Under the pieces are notes generated by a model. The model searched no databases. It was not told the DNA's origin and saw only the letters and a program-made list of their open reading frames with translations. A DNA stretch of 5,873 bases from Legionella genomosp. 1 (GTDB lineage Bacteria > Pseudomonadota > Gammaproteobacteria > Legionellales > Legionellaceae), in NCBI GenBank assembly GCA_945862275.1, contig CAMAYA010000080.1, positions 1 through 5,873 on the forward strand. Direction: 5' to 3'. This document shows, in pieces, positions 1 through 5,873 of the stretch. The stretch's first letter is position 1; every line of letters begins with the position of its first letter. Made by a program: the position numbers and the translations under genes.

Positions 1-1
1 A

Positions 2-274
2 GGCTTTGCGGAAGTGGAAGTGTCTATTCGTGAGCAGGCTGAAAAAGAACTCAATGCTTTGGCAGCCAAGTTGAAAGTGGATGAAAAAAATCGCTTTATT
101 GAATTCGGATCCACTAAAAATGAAGTATTGCGTGTGGCCGCAGAACAGCATGTTGATTTAATCGTAACGGGCAGTCATGGCAAGCATGGCCTGGCGTTGT
201 TGCTCGGATCAACGGCCGATTCCATTCTGCATGGAGCCCATTGCGACATGTTGATTGTTCGTCCTCCAAAATAG
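2..274 (+). CDS. Universal stress protein, UspA family (C-terminal part, 5' end outside window)
   Basis: The reading frame is open from the first bases of the window to a TAG at 272-274, giving 90 visible residues of a protein that is usually about 140-150 residues long, so the gene begins upstream. A GTG at 14 could be read as a start, but the frame stays open before it and a start there would remove the N-terminal half of the fold, so I treat the gene as partial. The visible part has the typical UspA ending: DLIVTGSHGKHGL, then LLGSTADSIL and the final strand CDMLIVRPP. The GSHG...GS segment resembles the nucleotide-binding loop of ATP-binding Usp proteins, although the spacing between the glycines looks one residue shorter than in the classical motif, so ATP binding is uncertain. 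Usp proteins are small cytoplasmic proteins linked to survival in stationary phase or stress; the specific role here cannot be told. It lies 40 nt ahead of ribF on the same strand, and no terminator is evident between them. Confidence 0.88.
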   Translation, partial: GFAEVEVSIREQAEKELNALAAKLKVDEKNRFIEFGSTKNEVLRVAAEQHVDLIVTGSHGKHGLALLLGSTADSILHGAHCDMLIVRPPK

Positions 275-283
275 ATGTGGTGC

Positions 284-317
284 AAGGTGACCTTAGAATG
301 AGTTGTTTGTTTTGATG
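284..317 (+). promoter_or_regulatory. Ribosome-binding site and five-codon leader ORF at the ribF start
   Basis: AAGGTGA at 284-290 is the only good Shine-Dalgarno sequence here, and it sits 7 nt before an ATG at 298 that is not in the ribF frame. That ATG opens a five-codon ORF (MSCLF) ending in TGA at 313-315. The TGA overlaps the ribF ATG at 315 in a TGATG arrangement, a classic geometry for translational coupling by reinitiation. The ribF ATG has no clear Shine-Dalgarno of its own. AAGGTGACCTT (284-294) is also an 11-base odd palindrome that includes the ribosome-binding site. The features are seen directly; coupling is inferred. Confidence 0.45.
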
Positions 318-1250
318 AAATGGTTACGCCAAGGTCTACAAGGTACTGTTCCTCACGCCGGCTCCGTTGCCACCATCGGTAATTTTGATGGTGTGCATCG
401 AGGGCATCAGGCGTTATTGGCTTTGTTGCGGGAAAAAGCCGACCAGCTGAGGCTGCCTTTGTTTGTTATCCTCTTTGAGCCGCAACCGGGTGAATATTTT
501 AAGAAGGCAGAAGCACCTGCTCGATTGTATCGATTGCGGGAAAAGCTGCGCGCGCTGCGTCAATGTGGCGTTGATGGCGTATTGTGCTTGAAATTTGACG
601 CGCGCTTGTCTCAAATGACCGCACAAGCATTTGCTCACGATATTATATTTACGCAATTAAACGTTCAATATTTATTGCTCGGTGATGATTTTCGATTTGG
701 TCGCGCTCGCCGTGGCGATGTAACTTTTTTGCGTGAATTAGCGGCTATTCAAGGAGTGGCAGTGGAAACCTGCCCTGAATTTTGCATCAATCATGCGCGG
801 GTGAGTTCCACTCAAATCAGGCATGCGTTATACTTGGGCGACTTGAATCTTGCCGAATCATTGCTAGGGCGAAAATACAGCCTGTGTGGGCGTGTTCAGC
901 ATGGGCAAGGCCTAGGGCGAAAATGGGGCGTGCCCACTGCTAATTTAAGCCTGAAACCGGGTGCGTTGCCATGCAGTGGGGTTTTTTGTGTTCAGGTGGC
1001 ACGTGTTGGCAAGCCTTTATTGACAGGGGTCGCCAATATGGGTAATCGGCCCACGGTGGATGGCCGTAAAAATGTGCTTGAAGTGCACTTATTTGATTTT
1101 GATGAATCACTGTATGGTGAGATGATCGAGGTTATTTATCTGCAGAAATTGCGAGATGAAATAAAATTTTCGTCAGTGGATGCCTTGCTTCTGCAAATCC
1201 ATGCTGATGTGGCTCAAGCGAAGGTATTTTTTAACAATTTGATAGGGTAA
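315..1250 (+). CDS. ribF: Bifunctional riboflavin kinase / FAD synthetase RibF
   Basis: RibF makes FMN from riboflavin and ATP, then FAD from FMN and ATP, in the cytoplasm. I chose ATG 315 (311 residues) because it gives MKWLRQGLQG, which lines up with the MK-L-RG start of other RibF proteins; an in-frame TTG at 303 would add four residues. The N-terminal FMN adenylyltransferase domain shows GNFDGVHRGH (residues 22-31, the nucleotidyltransferase signature), LFEPQP (53-58), GDDFRFG (123-129) and VSSTQIR (163-169, the ISSTxxR motif). The C-terminal flavokinase domain shows GRVQHGQGLGRKWGVPTAN (192-210) with the PTAN metal/ATP site, GVANMGNRPTV (238-248) and LEVHLFDF (255-262), where Glu256 is the expected catalytic base. 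Length and motifs are normal and both activities look intact. ileS follows after 5 nt, so the two are surely cotranscribed, as is common in gammaproteobacteria. No FMN riboswitch is visible upstream. Translation may depend on the short leader ORF at 298-315. Confidence 0.97.
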   Translation: MKWLRQGLQGTVPHAGSVATIGNFDGVHRGHQALLALLREKADQLRLPLFVILFEPQPGEYFKKAEAPARLYRLREKLRALRQCGVDGVLCLKFDARLSQMTAQAFAHDIIFTQLNVQYLLLGDDFRFGRARRGDVTFLRELAAIQGVAVETCPEFCINHARVSSTQIRHALYLGDLNLAESLLGRKYSLCGRVQHGQGLGRKWGVPTANLSLKPGALPCSGVFCVQVARVGKPLLTGVANMGNRPTVDGRKNVLEVHLFDFDESLYGEMIEVIYLQKLRDEIKFSSVDALLLQIHADVAQAKVFFNNLIG

Positions 1251-1255
1251 ACCGA

Positions 1256-4054
1256 ATGGCTGATTATAAAGATACATTGAATTTACCCCACACAACATTC
1301 CCCATGAAAGCGAGTCTAGCTCAACGCGAGCCGCAGCGATTAGATGAATGGAAAACCAATGGGCTGTATGAACAGATTCGTGCAGCGCGCGCCGGACGTG
1401 AGCGATTTATTTTGCATGATGGCCCCCCTTATGCGAATGGGCACTTGCACTGTGGTCATGCGTTAAACAAAATTTTGAAAGACATGATTGTGAAATCAAA
1501 GTCATTCAGCGGGTATGATGCGCCTTTTGTACCCGGTTGGGATTGCCATGGTTTACCGATTGAATTAAATGTAGAAAAAAAAGTAGGCAAAGCTGGGGTA
1601 AAAATCACGGCCTCTGAATTTCGTGCGCGGTGCCGAGAGTACGCAGCCAGCCAAATTGACATTCAACGCGATGAGTTTCAACGGCTGGGTGTGTTTGGCG
1701 ATTGGCAAAACCCTTATACCACCATGGATTTTACCTACGAGGCCAATATTTTACGTGCTTTAAGCCTCATCATTTCAAACGGGCATTTGCATCAAGGTTT
1801 TAAGCCCGTTCATTGGTGTGTGGACTGTGCCTCTTCACTGGCTGAAGCGGAAGTCGACTACGAAGACAAAACATCATCCTCTATCGATGTGGCGTTTCAC
1901 GCTCAGGATTTCAATGCCTTCATGGCGCTGGCTGCACTGAATTTGCCAGAAAAACCCATCATTGTGCCCATTTGGACCACAACGCCTTGGACGTTGCCTG
2001 CGAATGAGGCCGTCTGTTTACACCCTGAATTTGACTATACACTGGTGGATGTTGGGGATTGTTATTACCTGGTTGCGGTCGATTTGGTTTCTTCCGTGAT
2101 GTCTCGCTATGGTATTGCAGAATATACGGCATCCAGTGCTGTGAAAGGACAGGCATTCGAGCACGCCCAATTGAAACACCCATTTCTAGACCGTTACGTA
2201 CCCCTTGTGTTAGGGACTCACGTGACGACAGAATCAGGAACAGGCTGCGTGCATACCGCTCCTGCACATGGGCCTGAAGATTATAGAGTTGGGTTGGTTT
2301 ATGACCTGCCTTTGAAGAATCCTGTGTTGGGCAATGGTTGTTTTGCGACTGATGTGCCTTTGTTCGCAGGGTTATCCATATTCAAAGCGAATACACCCAT
2401 TCTCGATCTGTTGCGTGAGCAGCATGTTTTGCTTCATGAGACCACGTTAAGCCATAGTTACCCGCATTGCTGGCGACATAAAACGCCTGTGATTTTCCGT
2501 GCCACGCCTCAGTGGTTTATTTCCATGGATAACAACGGGTTGCGCAATGAACTGTTTGAACAAATTGACACGGTGCGTTGGGTGCCCGATTGGGGCCGTG
2601 CGCGCATTCGAAGCATGGTGGAGACCCGTCCGGATTGGTGTGTATCAAGACAGCGCGCGTGGGGAACACCCATGCCCTTGTTTATTCACAAAGAAACGCG
2701 CGCACTCCATCCCAATACCGCTCAATTGATTGAGCTGGTCGCTTTGCGGATTGAGAAAGCCGGCATTGATGCATGGTTTGATCTGGACGCGTCTGAGTTG
2801 CTAGGTGAAGATGCAGAACATTACGAGAAAATCAAAGACACGCTGGATGTGTGGTTTGATTCAGGCGTGTCGCATTTTTGTGTACTGAAACAACGGGATG
2901 ATCTCGCGTTTCCCGCTGACGTATATTTTGAAGGCTCCGATCAACACCGTGGCTGGTTCAATTCATCCCTCACCACAGCGGTTGCCATGCACGGCGCACC
3001 ACCGTATAAAACCGTGCTCACGCATGGGTATACCGTGGATGCCGAAGGCAAGAAACTCTCCAAATCCAAAGGCAATTATGTGGCGCTGGATAAACTGATT
3101 GCACAGCATGGCGCGGATATTTTGCGCCTATGGGTTGCATCAACTGATTATCGCAATGAAGTGAGCATTTCAGATGAAATCATCAAACGCGCGGCTGATG
3201 CGTACCGGCGTATACGAAACACAGCGCGTTTCCTGCTGGCCAATTTATTTGATTTTGTGCCAGAAAGGGATGCCGTGGCTGGAGACGATTTGGTCGAGCT
3301 AGACCGATGGGCTATTCAGCGATGCCAAGCGTTGCAGGATGAGATTGTTAAAGCGTATGACGATTATCATTTTCATGTGATTTATCAAAAAATCCACAAT
3401 TTTTGTGCCGTTGACATGGGCAGCTTTTATTTGGATATCGTTAAAGACAGGCAATACACCATGCCCGTGAACAGCCGTGCCAGGCGCTCTTGCCAAACGG
3501 CGATGTACCATATTGTGCAAGCATTAACGGTTTGGCTGGCGCCCATTTTATCGTTTACAGCCGAGGAAATTTGGGCCGCCATTCCAGGGCATGCCGGTCA
3601 ATCGGTGTTTTTGGAAGAGTGGTATCAGGGCTGGCCGGTTTTGAGTCCAGTAGGAATGGATGATTGGACACAGCTGCATGCCATTCGGGATGAAGTGAAT
3701 AAAGCATTGGAAGCCACACGCCAGGCCGGTTTGATAGGCTCAGGTTTAGCCGCGAATGTTACGCTGTATGCCGATGCAAAAGCTTATCCCATTCTGGCCC
3801 GTTTGGGGGATGAGTTGCGGTTTGTATTGATCACTTCTTCTATCCATTTGTTGCCTATGGAAGATAGGCCTCTGGATGTGATGTTGAACGAGGCACTGGG
3901 GGTCGCTATTCACGTGCAGGCCAGCGAATCGCCTAAATGCGAACGGTGTTGGCATCGGTGTGATGATGTGGATGAAAATGAAGCCTACCCAGGCTTGTGC
4001 AAACGCTGCTGCGGCAATGTGAGTGGTGATGAAGAGCTGAGGCAATTTGCATGA
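1256..4054 (+). CDS. ileS: Isoleucyl-tRNA synthetase (class I, bacterial type, with editing domain)
   Basis: IleS charges tRNA-Ile with isoleucine and hydrolyses mischarged Val-tRNA-Ile; it is essential and cytoplasmic. The 932-residue protein is near the usual length of about 940 and runs collinear with E. coli IleS. The Rossmann active site carries GPPYANGHLHCGH (HIGH motif as HCGH, residues 65-68) and KLSKS (600-604, the KMSKS loop). The CP1 editing domain retains the threonine-rich TTTPW (241-245) and HGPEDY with Asp342, the residue equivalent to the editing aspartate. The anticodon-binding domain follows, and a C-terminal zinc site has cysteines 895, 898, 915 and 918, so both zinc-binding pairs are present. 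ATG 1256 follows AGGGT at 1244-1248, a good ribosome-binding site lying inside the end of ribF. The TGA stop at 4052-4054 overlaps the lspA ATG at 4051, which implies translational coupling into lspA. Nothing suggests damage. MADYKD at the N-terminus is native, since E. coli has a similar MSDYK start. Confidence 0.98.
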   Translation: MADYKDTLNLPHTTFPMKASLAQREPQRLDEWKTNGLYEQIRAARAGRERFILHDGPPYANGHLHCGHALNKILKDMIVKSKSFSGYDAPFVPGWDCHGLPIELNVEKKVGKAGVKITASEFRARCREYAASQIDIQRDEFQRLGVFGDWQNPYTTMDFTYEANILRALSLIISNGHLHQGFKPVHWCVDCASSLAEAEVDYEDKTSSSIDVAFHAQDFNAFMALAALNLPEKPIIVPIWTTTPWTLPANEAVCLHPEFDYTLVDVGDCYYLVAVDLVSSVMSRYGIAEYTASSAVKGQAFEHAQLKHPFLDRYVPLVLGTHVTTESGTGCVHTAPAHGPEDYRVGLVYDLPLKNPVLGNGCFATDVPLFAGLSIFKANTPILDLLREQHVLLHETTLSHSYPHCWRHKTPVIFRATPQWFISMDNNGLRNELFEQIDTVRWVPDWGRARIRSMVETRPDWCVSRQRAWGTPMPLFIHKETRALHPNTAQLIELVALRIEKAGIDAWFDLDASELLGEDAEHYEKIKDTLDVWFDSGVSHFCVLKQRDDLAFPADVYFEGSDQHRGWFNSSLTTAVAMHGAPPYKTVLTHGYTVDAEGKKLSKSKGNYVALDKLIAQHGADILRLWVASTDYRNEVSISDEIIKRAADAYRRIRNTARFLLANLFDFVPERDAVAGDDLVELDRWAIQRCQALQDEIVKAYDDYHFHVIYQKIHNFCAVDMGSFYLDIVKDRQYTMPVNSRARRSCQTAMYHIVQALTVWLAPILSFTAEEIWAAIPGHAGQSVFLEEWYQGWPVLSPVGMDDWTQLHAIRDEVNKALEATRQAGLIGSGLAANVTLYADAKAYPILARLGDELRFVLITSSIHLLPMEDRPLDVMLNEALGVAIHVQASESPKCERCWHRCDDVDENEAYPGLCKRCCGNVSGDEELRQFA

Positions 4055-4524
4055 ATAAATGGCCTTGGTTTCTGCTTAGTTTAATGGTCATTCTACTGGA
4101 TCAGGCCAGCAAATATTGGGCTGTGTCGGCGTTAATGCCATACCAACCTGAAGCCATATTGCCCATGCTAAATGTAACCCTCGCATACAACAGCGGGGCT
4201 GCATTTAGTTTCTTAAGCGGCGCGGGCGACTGGCATCGTTGGTTTTTTACAGGCTTTAGCAGCATCATGAGCATCGTTCTTGCGGTTTGGATTGGGCGTT
4301 TACCGCAAGGGGCGCGCTTGCAATTAACAGCGGTCAGCTTGATTTTGGCCGGTGCCTTAGGCAATCTACTGGATAGACTTCTGTTATGACATGTCATTGA
4401 ATTTATTGATTTCTATTACACGCATTATCACTGGCCTGCGTTCAATATAGCGGATAGTGCGATTTGTATCGGCGCATTTTTATTGTTTGTTGACATGTGT
4501 TTTCAATCGAAACGTTTAGTTTAA
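4051..4524 (+). pseudogene. lspA: Lipoprotein signal peptidase LspA, interrupted by an in-frame TGA at codon 113
   Basis: LspA (signal peptidase II) is an inner-membrane aspartyl protease that removes the signal peptide from diacylated prolipoproteins. The first 112 codons encode a normal LspA: a first membrane segment with LLDQASKYW (residues 15-23), LAYNSGAAFSFL (44-55), WHRWFF (61-66), two more membrane segments, then GALGNLLDR (101-109). Codon 113 (TGA, 4387-4389) replaces the Gly of the family's L-G-H-V-V-D stretch. In the same frame, with no indel, the sequence continues HVIEFIDFYY (114-123), FNIADSAICIGA (131-142) and a fourth membrane segment, ending at TAA 4522-4524. The full frame of 157 codons matches the usual length of about 160. 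The short product would lack both residues of the catalytic pair. In addition, the VVD aspartate (Asp124 in the Pseudomonas aeruginosa enzyme) is Glu at 117. Start: ATG 4051 overlaps the ileS stop, with GAGG about 8 nt upstream. Alternatives are stop readthrough or a one-base sequencing error (GGA to TGA). Confidence 0.88.
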
Positions 4525-5073
4525 AGCCATCACGCCCGCACTCAATGTATGCAATTCGTTGAGTCCTGGGTTAATGATGCTAACAGCAGATACCGATGGC
4601 AGATTGAGAAAATGCTCTGCTTCTTCCCATTCTACTTCGGCAGGAAACAAGCGCAGAAGCGGTAAGCATTTGTTGAGTAGTGTGCAAAATCCTAAATGAG
4701 CAGGAAACGGCCTGACGTGTTGGCAGCCTGAAGACATGGCATGCATGGCTTCGGATAAGGTGGCAACGCCGGGTATGTAATTCATTGAATAGATGGCTGC
4801 TGTTTGGGCTATGGCAGGTAGAAAACCAGGGCTTGTGGCAAAATGAACGCCTGCGTTATAACAGTTTTCCAGTTGTTGCGTATTAATGATATTGCCCGCC
4901 CCAATACGTAACATGGGGAAATCTTGCAATGCCTTTTGCAGAATGGTTTGTTCTGTGCAGTTGATTTCAACCATCGTAAAACCGGCGTCGGCAATTTGTT
5001 GAAGTTTTTCAAATAGCAGCGCATCTACATCCAGCACAATCATGACCGATTGTGTGCCCATTAGCTTATCCAT
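4516..5073 (-). CDS. KDPG aldolase (Eda)-like protein lacking the usual catalytic lysine
   Basis: The 185-residue product resembles the KDPG/KHG aldolase family (class I TIM barrel; Eda cleaves 2-keto-3-deoxy-6-phosphogluconate in the Entner-Doudoroff pathway). Family landmarks in order are AGFTMVEINCTE (residues 30-41; Glu36 matches the Eda catalytic Glu), RIGAGNIINTQQL (56-68; Eda has GAGT), AGVHFATSPGF (74-84), YIPGVATLSEAM (99-110) and VRPFPA (120-125). In Eda the last motif is FKFFPA, whose Lys forms the Schiff base; here the aligned residue is Arg121. The Arg of the Eda VTLRT motif is also absent, and the C-terminal PTGG and GGS phosphate-binding loops are replaced by PAEVEW and INPG. 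The protein is shorter than typical Eda (about 205-213 residues). Aldolase activity is therefore unlikely; a repurposed fold or a decaying gene fits better. The start is ATG 5073 with AAAGAG about 10 nt upstream. Its TAA (4516-4518) lies within the end of the convergent lspA frame. I cannot assign a function, and no other Entner-Doudoroff gene is in view. Confidence 0.8.
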   Translation of the reverse strand: MDKLMGTQSVMIVLDVDALLFEKLQQIADAGFTMVEINCTEQTILQKALQDFPMLRIGAGNIINTQQLENCYNAGVHFATSPGFLPAIAQTAAIYSMNYIPGVATLSEAMHAMSSGCQHVRPFPAHLGFCTLLNKCLPLLRLFPAEVEWEEAEHFLNLPSVSAVSIINPGLNELHTLSAGVMALN

Positions 5074-5113
5074 TCACATCGTCTCTTTAATGACAAACAC
5101 TAAGATGGTTCAT

Positions 5114-5142
5114 ATGTTAAAAGACTTGGCTTCTCTTGGCAA
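5114..5142 (-). promoter_or_regulatory. Candidate sigma70 promoter for the Eda-like gene
   Basis: On the minus strand, TTGCCA (plus-strand 5137-5142) and TAACAT (5114-5119) are separated by 17 bp. The -35 matches the consensus at 5 of 6 positions and the -10 at 4 of 6. Transcription would start near 5107, leaving a leader of about 30-35 nt before ATG 5073. An alternative -35, TTGCCC, lies slightly further upstream at 5143-5148, but its spacing to this -10 is too long. Confidence 0.45.
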
Positions 5143-5162
5143 GGGCAATTATTAGAATTAAT

Positions 5163-5192
5163 TTGCCACTATGGATGTTAATAGTGCATAAT
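5163..5192 (+). promoter_or_regulatory. Candidate sigma70 promoter for the Deg/HtrA-like protease
   Basis: TTGCCA (5163-5168) and CATAAT (5187-5192) are separated by 18 bp, and each matches its consensus at 5 of 6 positions. Transcription would start near 5199-5200, giving a leader of about 38 nt before ATG 5238. The -35 overlaps the right arm of the GGCAA/TTGCC dyad. No heat-shock (sigma32) or sigmaE consensus was recognised by eye, although proteases of this class are often stress-induced. Confidence 0.5.
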
Positions 5193-5237
5193 ATGTCTTT
5201 TTTGCAATAAAATGAATGTCAACGGTGGATTATTACG

Positions 5238-5873
5238 ATGAAATACACAGCACGGAATCTGACTGTTTTATTTATTTGTAGTGGCTTTAGTGGGTTTGGA
5301 TACGCGTCTCCATTAAACCGCTTGTTGCCCGATGAGCGCAACACCGTTCAGGTTTTTCAAACGGCATCGCCTAAAATTGTTTATGTGCATCGCATGACGA
5401 CCCTGCCAACACGTGCGCATGCATCGTTGCATGTCGTGCCCAGTGGCTCGGGCTCTGGCATTATTTGGGATGCCCTGGGGCATGTGGTGACTAATTATCA
5501 TGTTATCAAAGGGGCGGATACGTTTTCAGTAACGATTGGAAAGGTGACTGTGCCGGCGAAAGTCATTGGTGCCGAACCGCGTAAAGATCTGGCCGTGTTG
5601 CAGTTGAGTAAGCCGCTGGCCGTTGCTGGATTAAAATCGTTCCAGCCCTTTGAACTCGCGCATACCCATGATTTGATGGTGGGCCAAAAAGCCATTGCGA
5701 TTGGCAACCCGTTTGGGTTAGATCACAGCTTAACGATGGGCGTGATTTCAGCCCTCGGCCGGCAAATTCCAGGCGTTGGCGGAGTGACGATTCGTGACAT
5801 GATTCAAACGGATGCAGCGATCAATCCTGGCAATTCAGGCGGCCCATTGCTGGATAGCGCGGGGCGATTAATC
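5238..5873 (+). CDS. Secreted Deg/HtrA-type trypsin-like serine protease (3' end outside window)
   Basis: The frame runs from ATG 5238 to the window edge (212 codons, no stop), so the C-terminus, where one or two PDZ domains are expected, is not visible. Residues 1-23 look like a Sec signal peptide: basic MKYTAR, a hydrophobic core, and a likely signal peptidase I cleavage after GYA. The mature protein would be periplasmic or exported. The S1C protease triad is complete: His88 in TNYHVIKGA, Asp117 in RKDLAVLQL and Ser200 in INPGNSGGPLLD. GSGSGIIWD (70-78), GQKAIAIGNPFGLDHSLTMGVIS (149-171) and DMIQTDAA (187-194) are also conserved. The segment NTVQVFQTASPKIVYV (35-50) and the NPFGLDHSLT stretch look closer to plant and cyanobacterial Deg1/HhoA-type proteases than to enterobacterial DegP, so I give no symbol. 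Such enzymes degrade or refold damaged envelope proteins. GGTGG at 5224-5228 (9 nt before the ATG) is a modest ribosome-binding site. Confidence 0.93.
   Translation, partial: MKYTARNLTVLFICSGFSGFGYASPLNRLLPDERNTVQVFQTASPKIVYVHRMTTLPTRAHASLHVVPSGSGSGIIWDALGHVVTNYHVIKGADTFSVTIGKVTVPAKVIGAEPRKDLAVLQLSKPLAVAGLKSFQPFELAHTHDLMVGQKAIAIGNPFGLDHSLTMGVISALGRQIPGVGGVTIRDMIQTDAAINPGNSGGPLLDSAGRLI

Larger units (their letters stand above)
5074..5237. other. Divergent intergenic region with face-to-face promoters and a small dyad
   Basis: This AT-rich 164-bp region separates two diverging genes. Besides the two promoter candidates, it contains CTTGGC twice, exactly 10 bp apart (5125-5130 and 5135-5140), and a dyad of GGCAA (5144-5148) and TTGCC (5163-5167) separated by 14 bp. 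The dyad lies between the -35 elements and its right arm overlaps the rightward -35. Such placement would suit a shared regulator, but both repeats are short and could occur by chance. No tRNA, small ORF with a good start, or terminator is seen. Confidence 0.4.

Noticed and set aside
101..112. Adjacent EcoRI and BamHI recognition sequences, suggesting a cloning junction
   Set aside because: They encode E-F-G-S within an uninterrupted Usp reading frame, with normal family sequence on both sides. Chance occurrence is the better explanation.
275..314. Rho-independent terminator after the usp gene
   Set aside because: The AAGGTGACCTT palindrome leaves too small a loop for a stable RNA hairpin and is not followed by a T-run in the right place.
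1256..1276. FLAG-like DYKD sequence at the IleS N-terminus
   Set aside because: Native IleS proteins start in a similar way (E. coli has MSDYKSTLNLP), and the full FLAG epitope is absent.
1448..1459. HCGH instead of HIGH in the IleS signature as a possible active-site defect
   Set aside because: The second position of HIGH varies in class I synthetases. Both histidines and the glycine are kept, and all other catalytic motifs are intact.
1959..2267. Minus-strand open frame inside ileS (about 100 codons), and similar frames opposite ribF, ileS, lspA and the protease
   Set aside because: They lie opposite strongly conserved genes, have no recognisable motifs or good ribosome-binding sites, and read as low-complexity shadow translations.
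4387..4389. TGA in lspA as a selenocysteine codon or as reassigned Trp
   Set aside because: The family has Gly here, not Cys or Trp. The position is not a redox site, no convincing SECIS-like hairpin was noticed just downstream, and TGA acts as a stop for ileS in the same window.
4809..5024. Alternative minus-strand frame within the Eda-like gene
   Set aside because: It lies inside the 185-codon frame that carries the aldolase-family landmarks, has no family motifs itself and no ribosome-binding site.

Overview
This window looks like chromosomal core sequence from a gammaproteobacterium, with Legionellales (a Legionella-like genome) my best guess. The basis is the close match of IleS, RibF and LspA to gammaproteobacterial forms and the ribF-ileS-lspA gene order. 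The genus-level guess rests on general sequence feel and is not proven here. I see no phage, insertion sequence, CRISPR array, tRNA or rRNA.

Layout. The left edge (2-274, +) is the C-terminal part of a UspA-type universal stress protein. It is followed by a compact same-strand run: ribF (315-1250, FAD synthetase/riboflavin kinase), ileS (1256-4054, isoleucyl-tRNA synthetase; 5-nt gap after ribF) and lspA (from 4051, overlapping the ileS stop by 4 nt). This is a housekeeping operon for flavin cofactors, tRNA charging and lipoprotein maturation.

The lspA copy is broken. Codon 113 is TGA where the family has Gly. The reading frame then continues unbroken to 4524 and encodes the rest of a normal LspA, including the FNIAD motif and the last membrane segment. 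The VVD catalytic aspartate is also Glu (E117).

The tail of lspA overlaps by 9 nt the end of a convergent gene (4516-5073, -). That gene encodes a short relative of KDPG aldolase (Eda) in which the Schiff-base lysine appears to be Arg and the C-terminal phosphate-binding glycines are absent. It is either a repurposed, non-aldolase fold or a decaying gene.

A 164-bp divergent intergenic region (5074-5237) holds plausible sigma70 promoters in both directions, with their -35 elements facing each other across a small dyad. From it a secreted Deg/HtrA-type serine protease (5238 onward, +) reads off the right edge with its His-Asp-Ser triad intact.

The main points for a second look are the doubly damaged lspA, the Eda-like protein lacking its catalytic lysine, and a five-codon leader ORF that carries the good ribosome-binding site just ahead of ribF. 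I found no convincing evidence of a wholly new multi-gene system.
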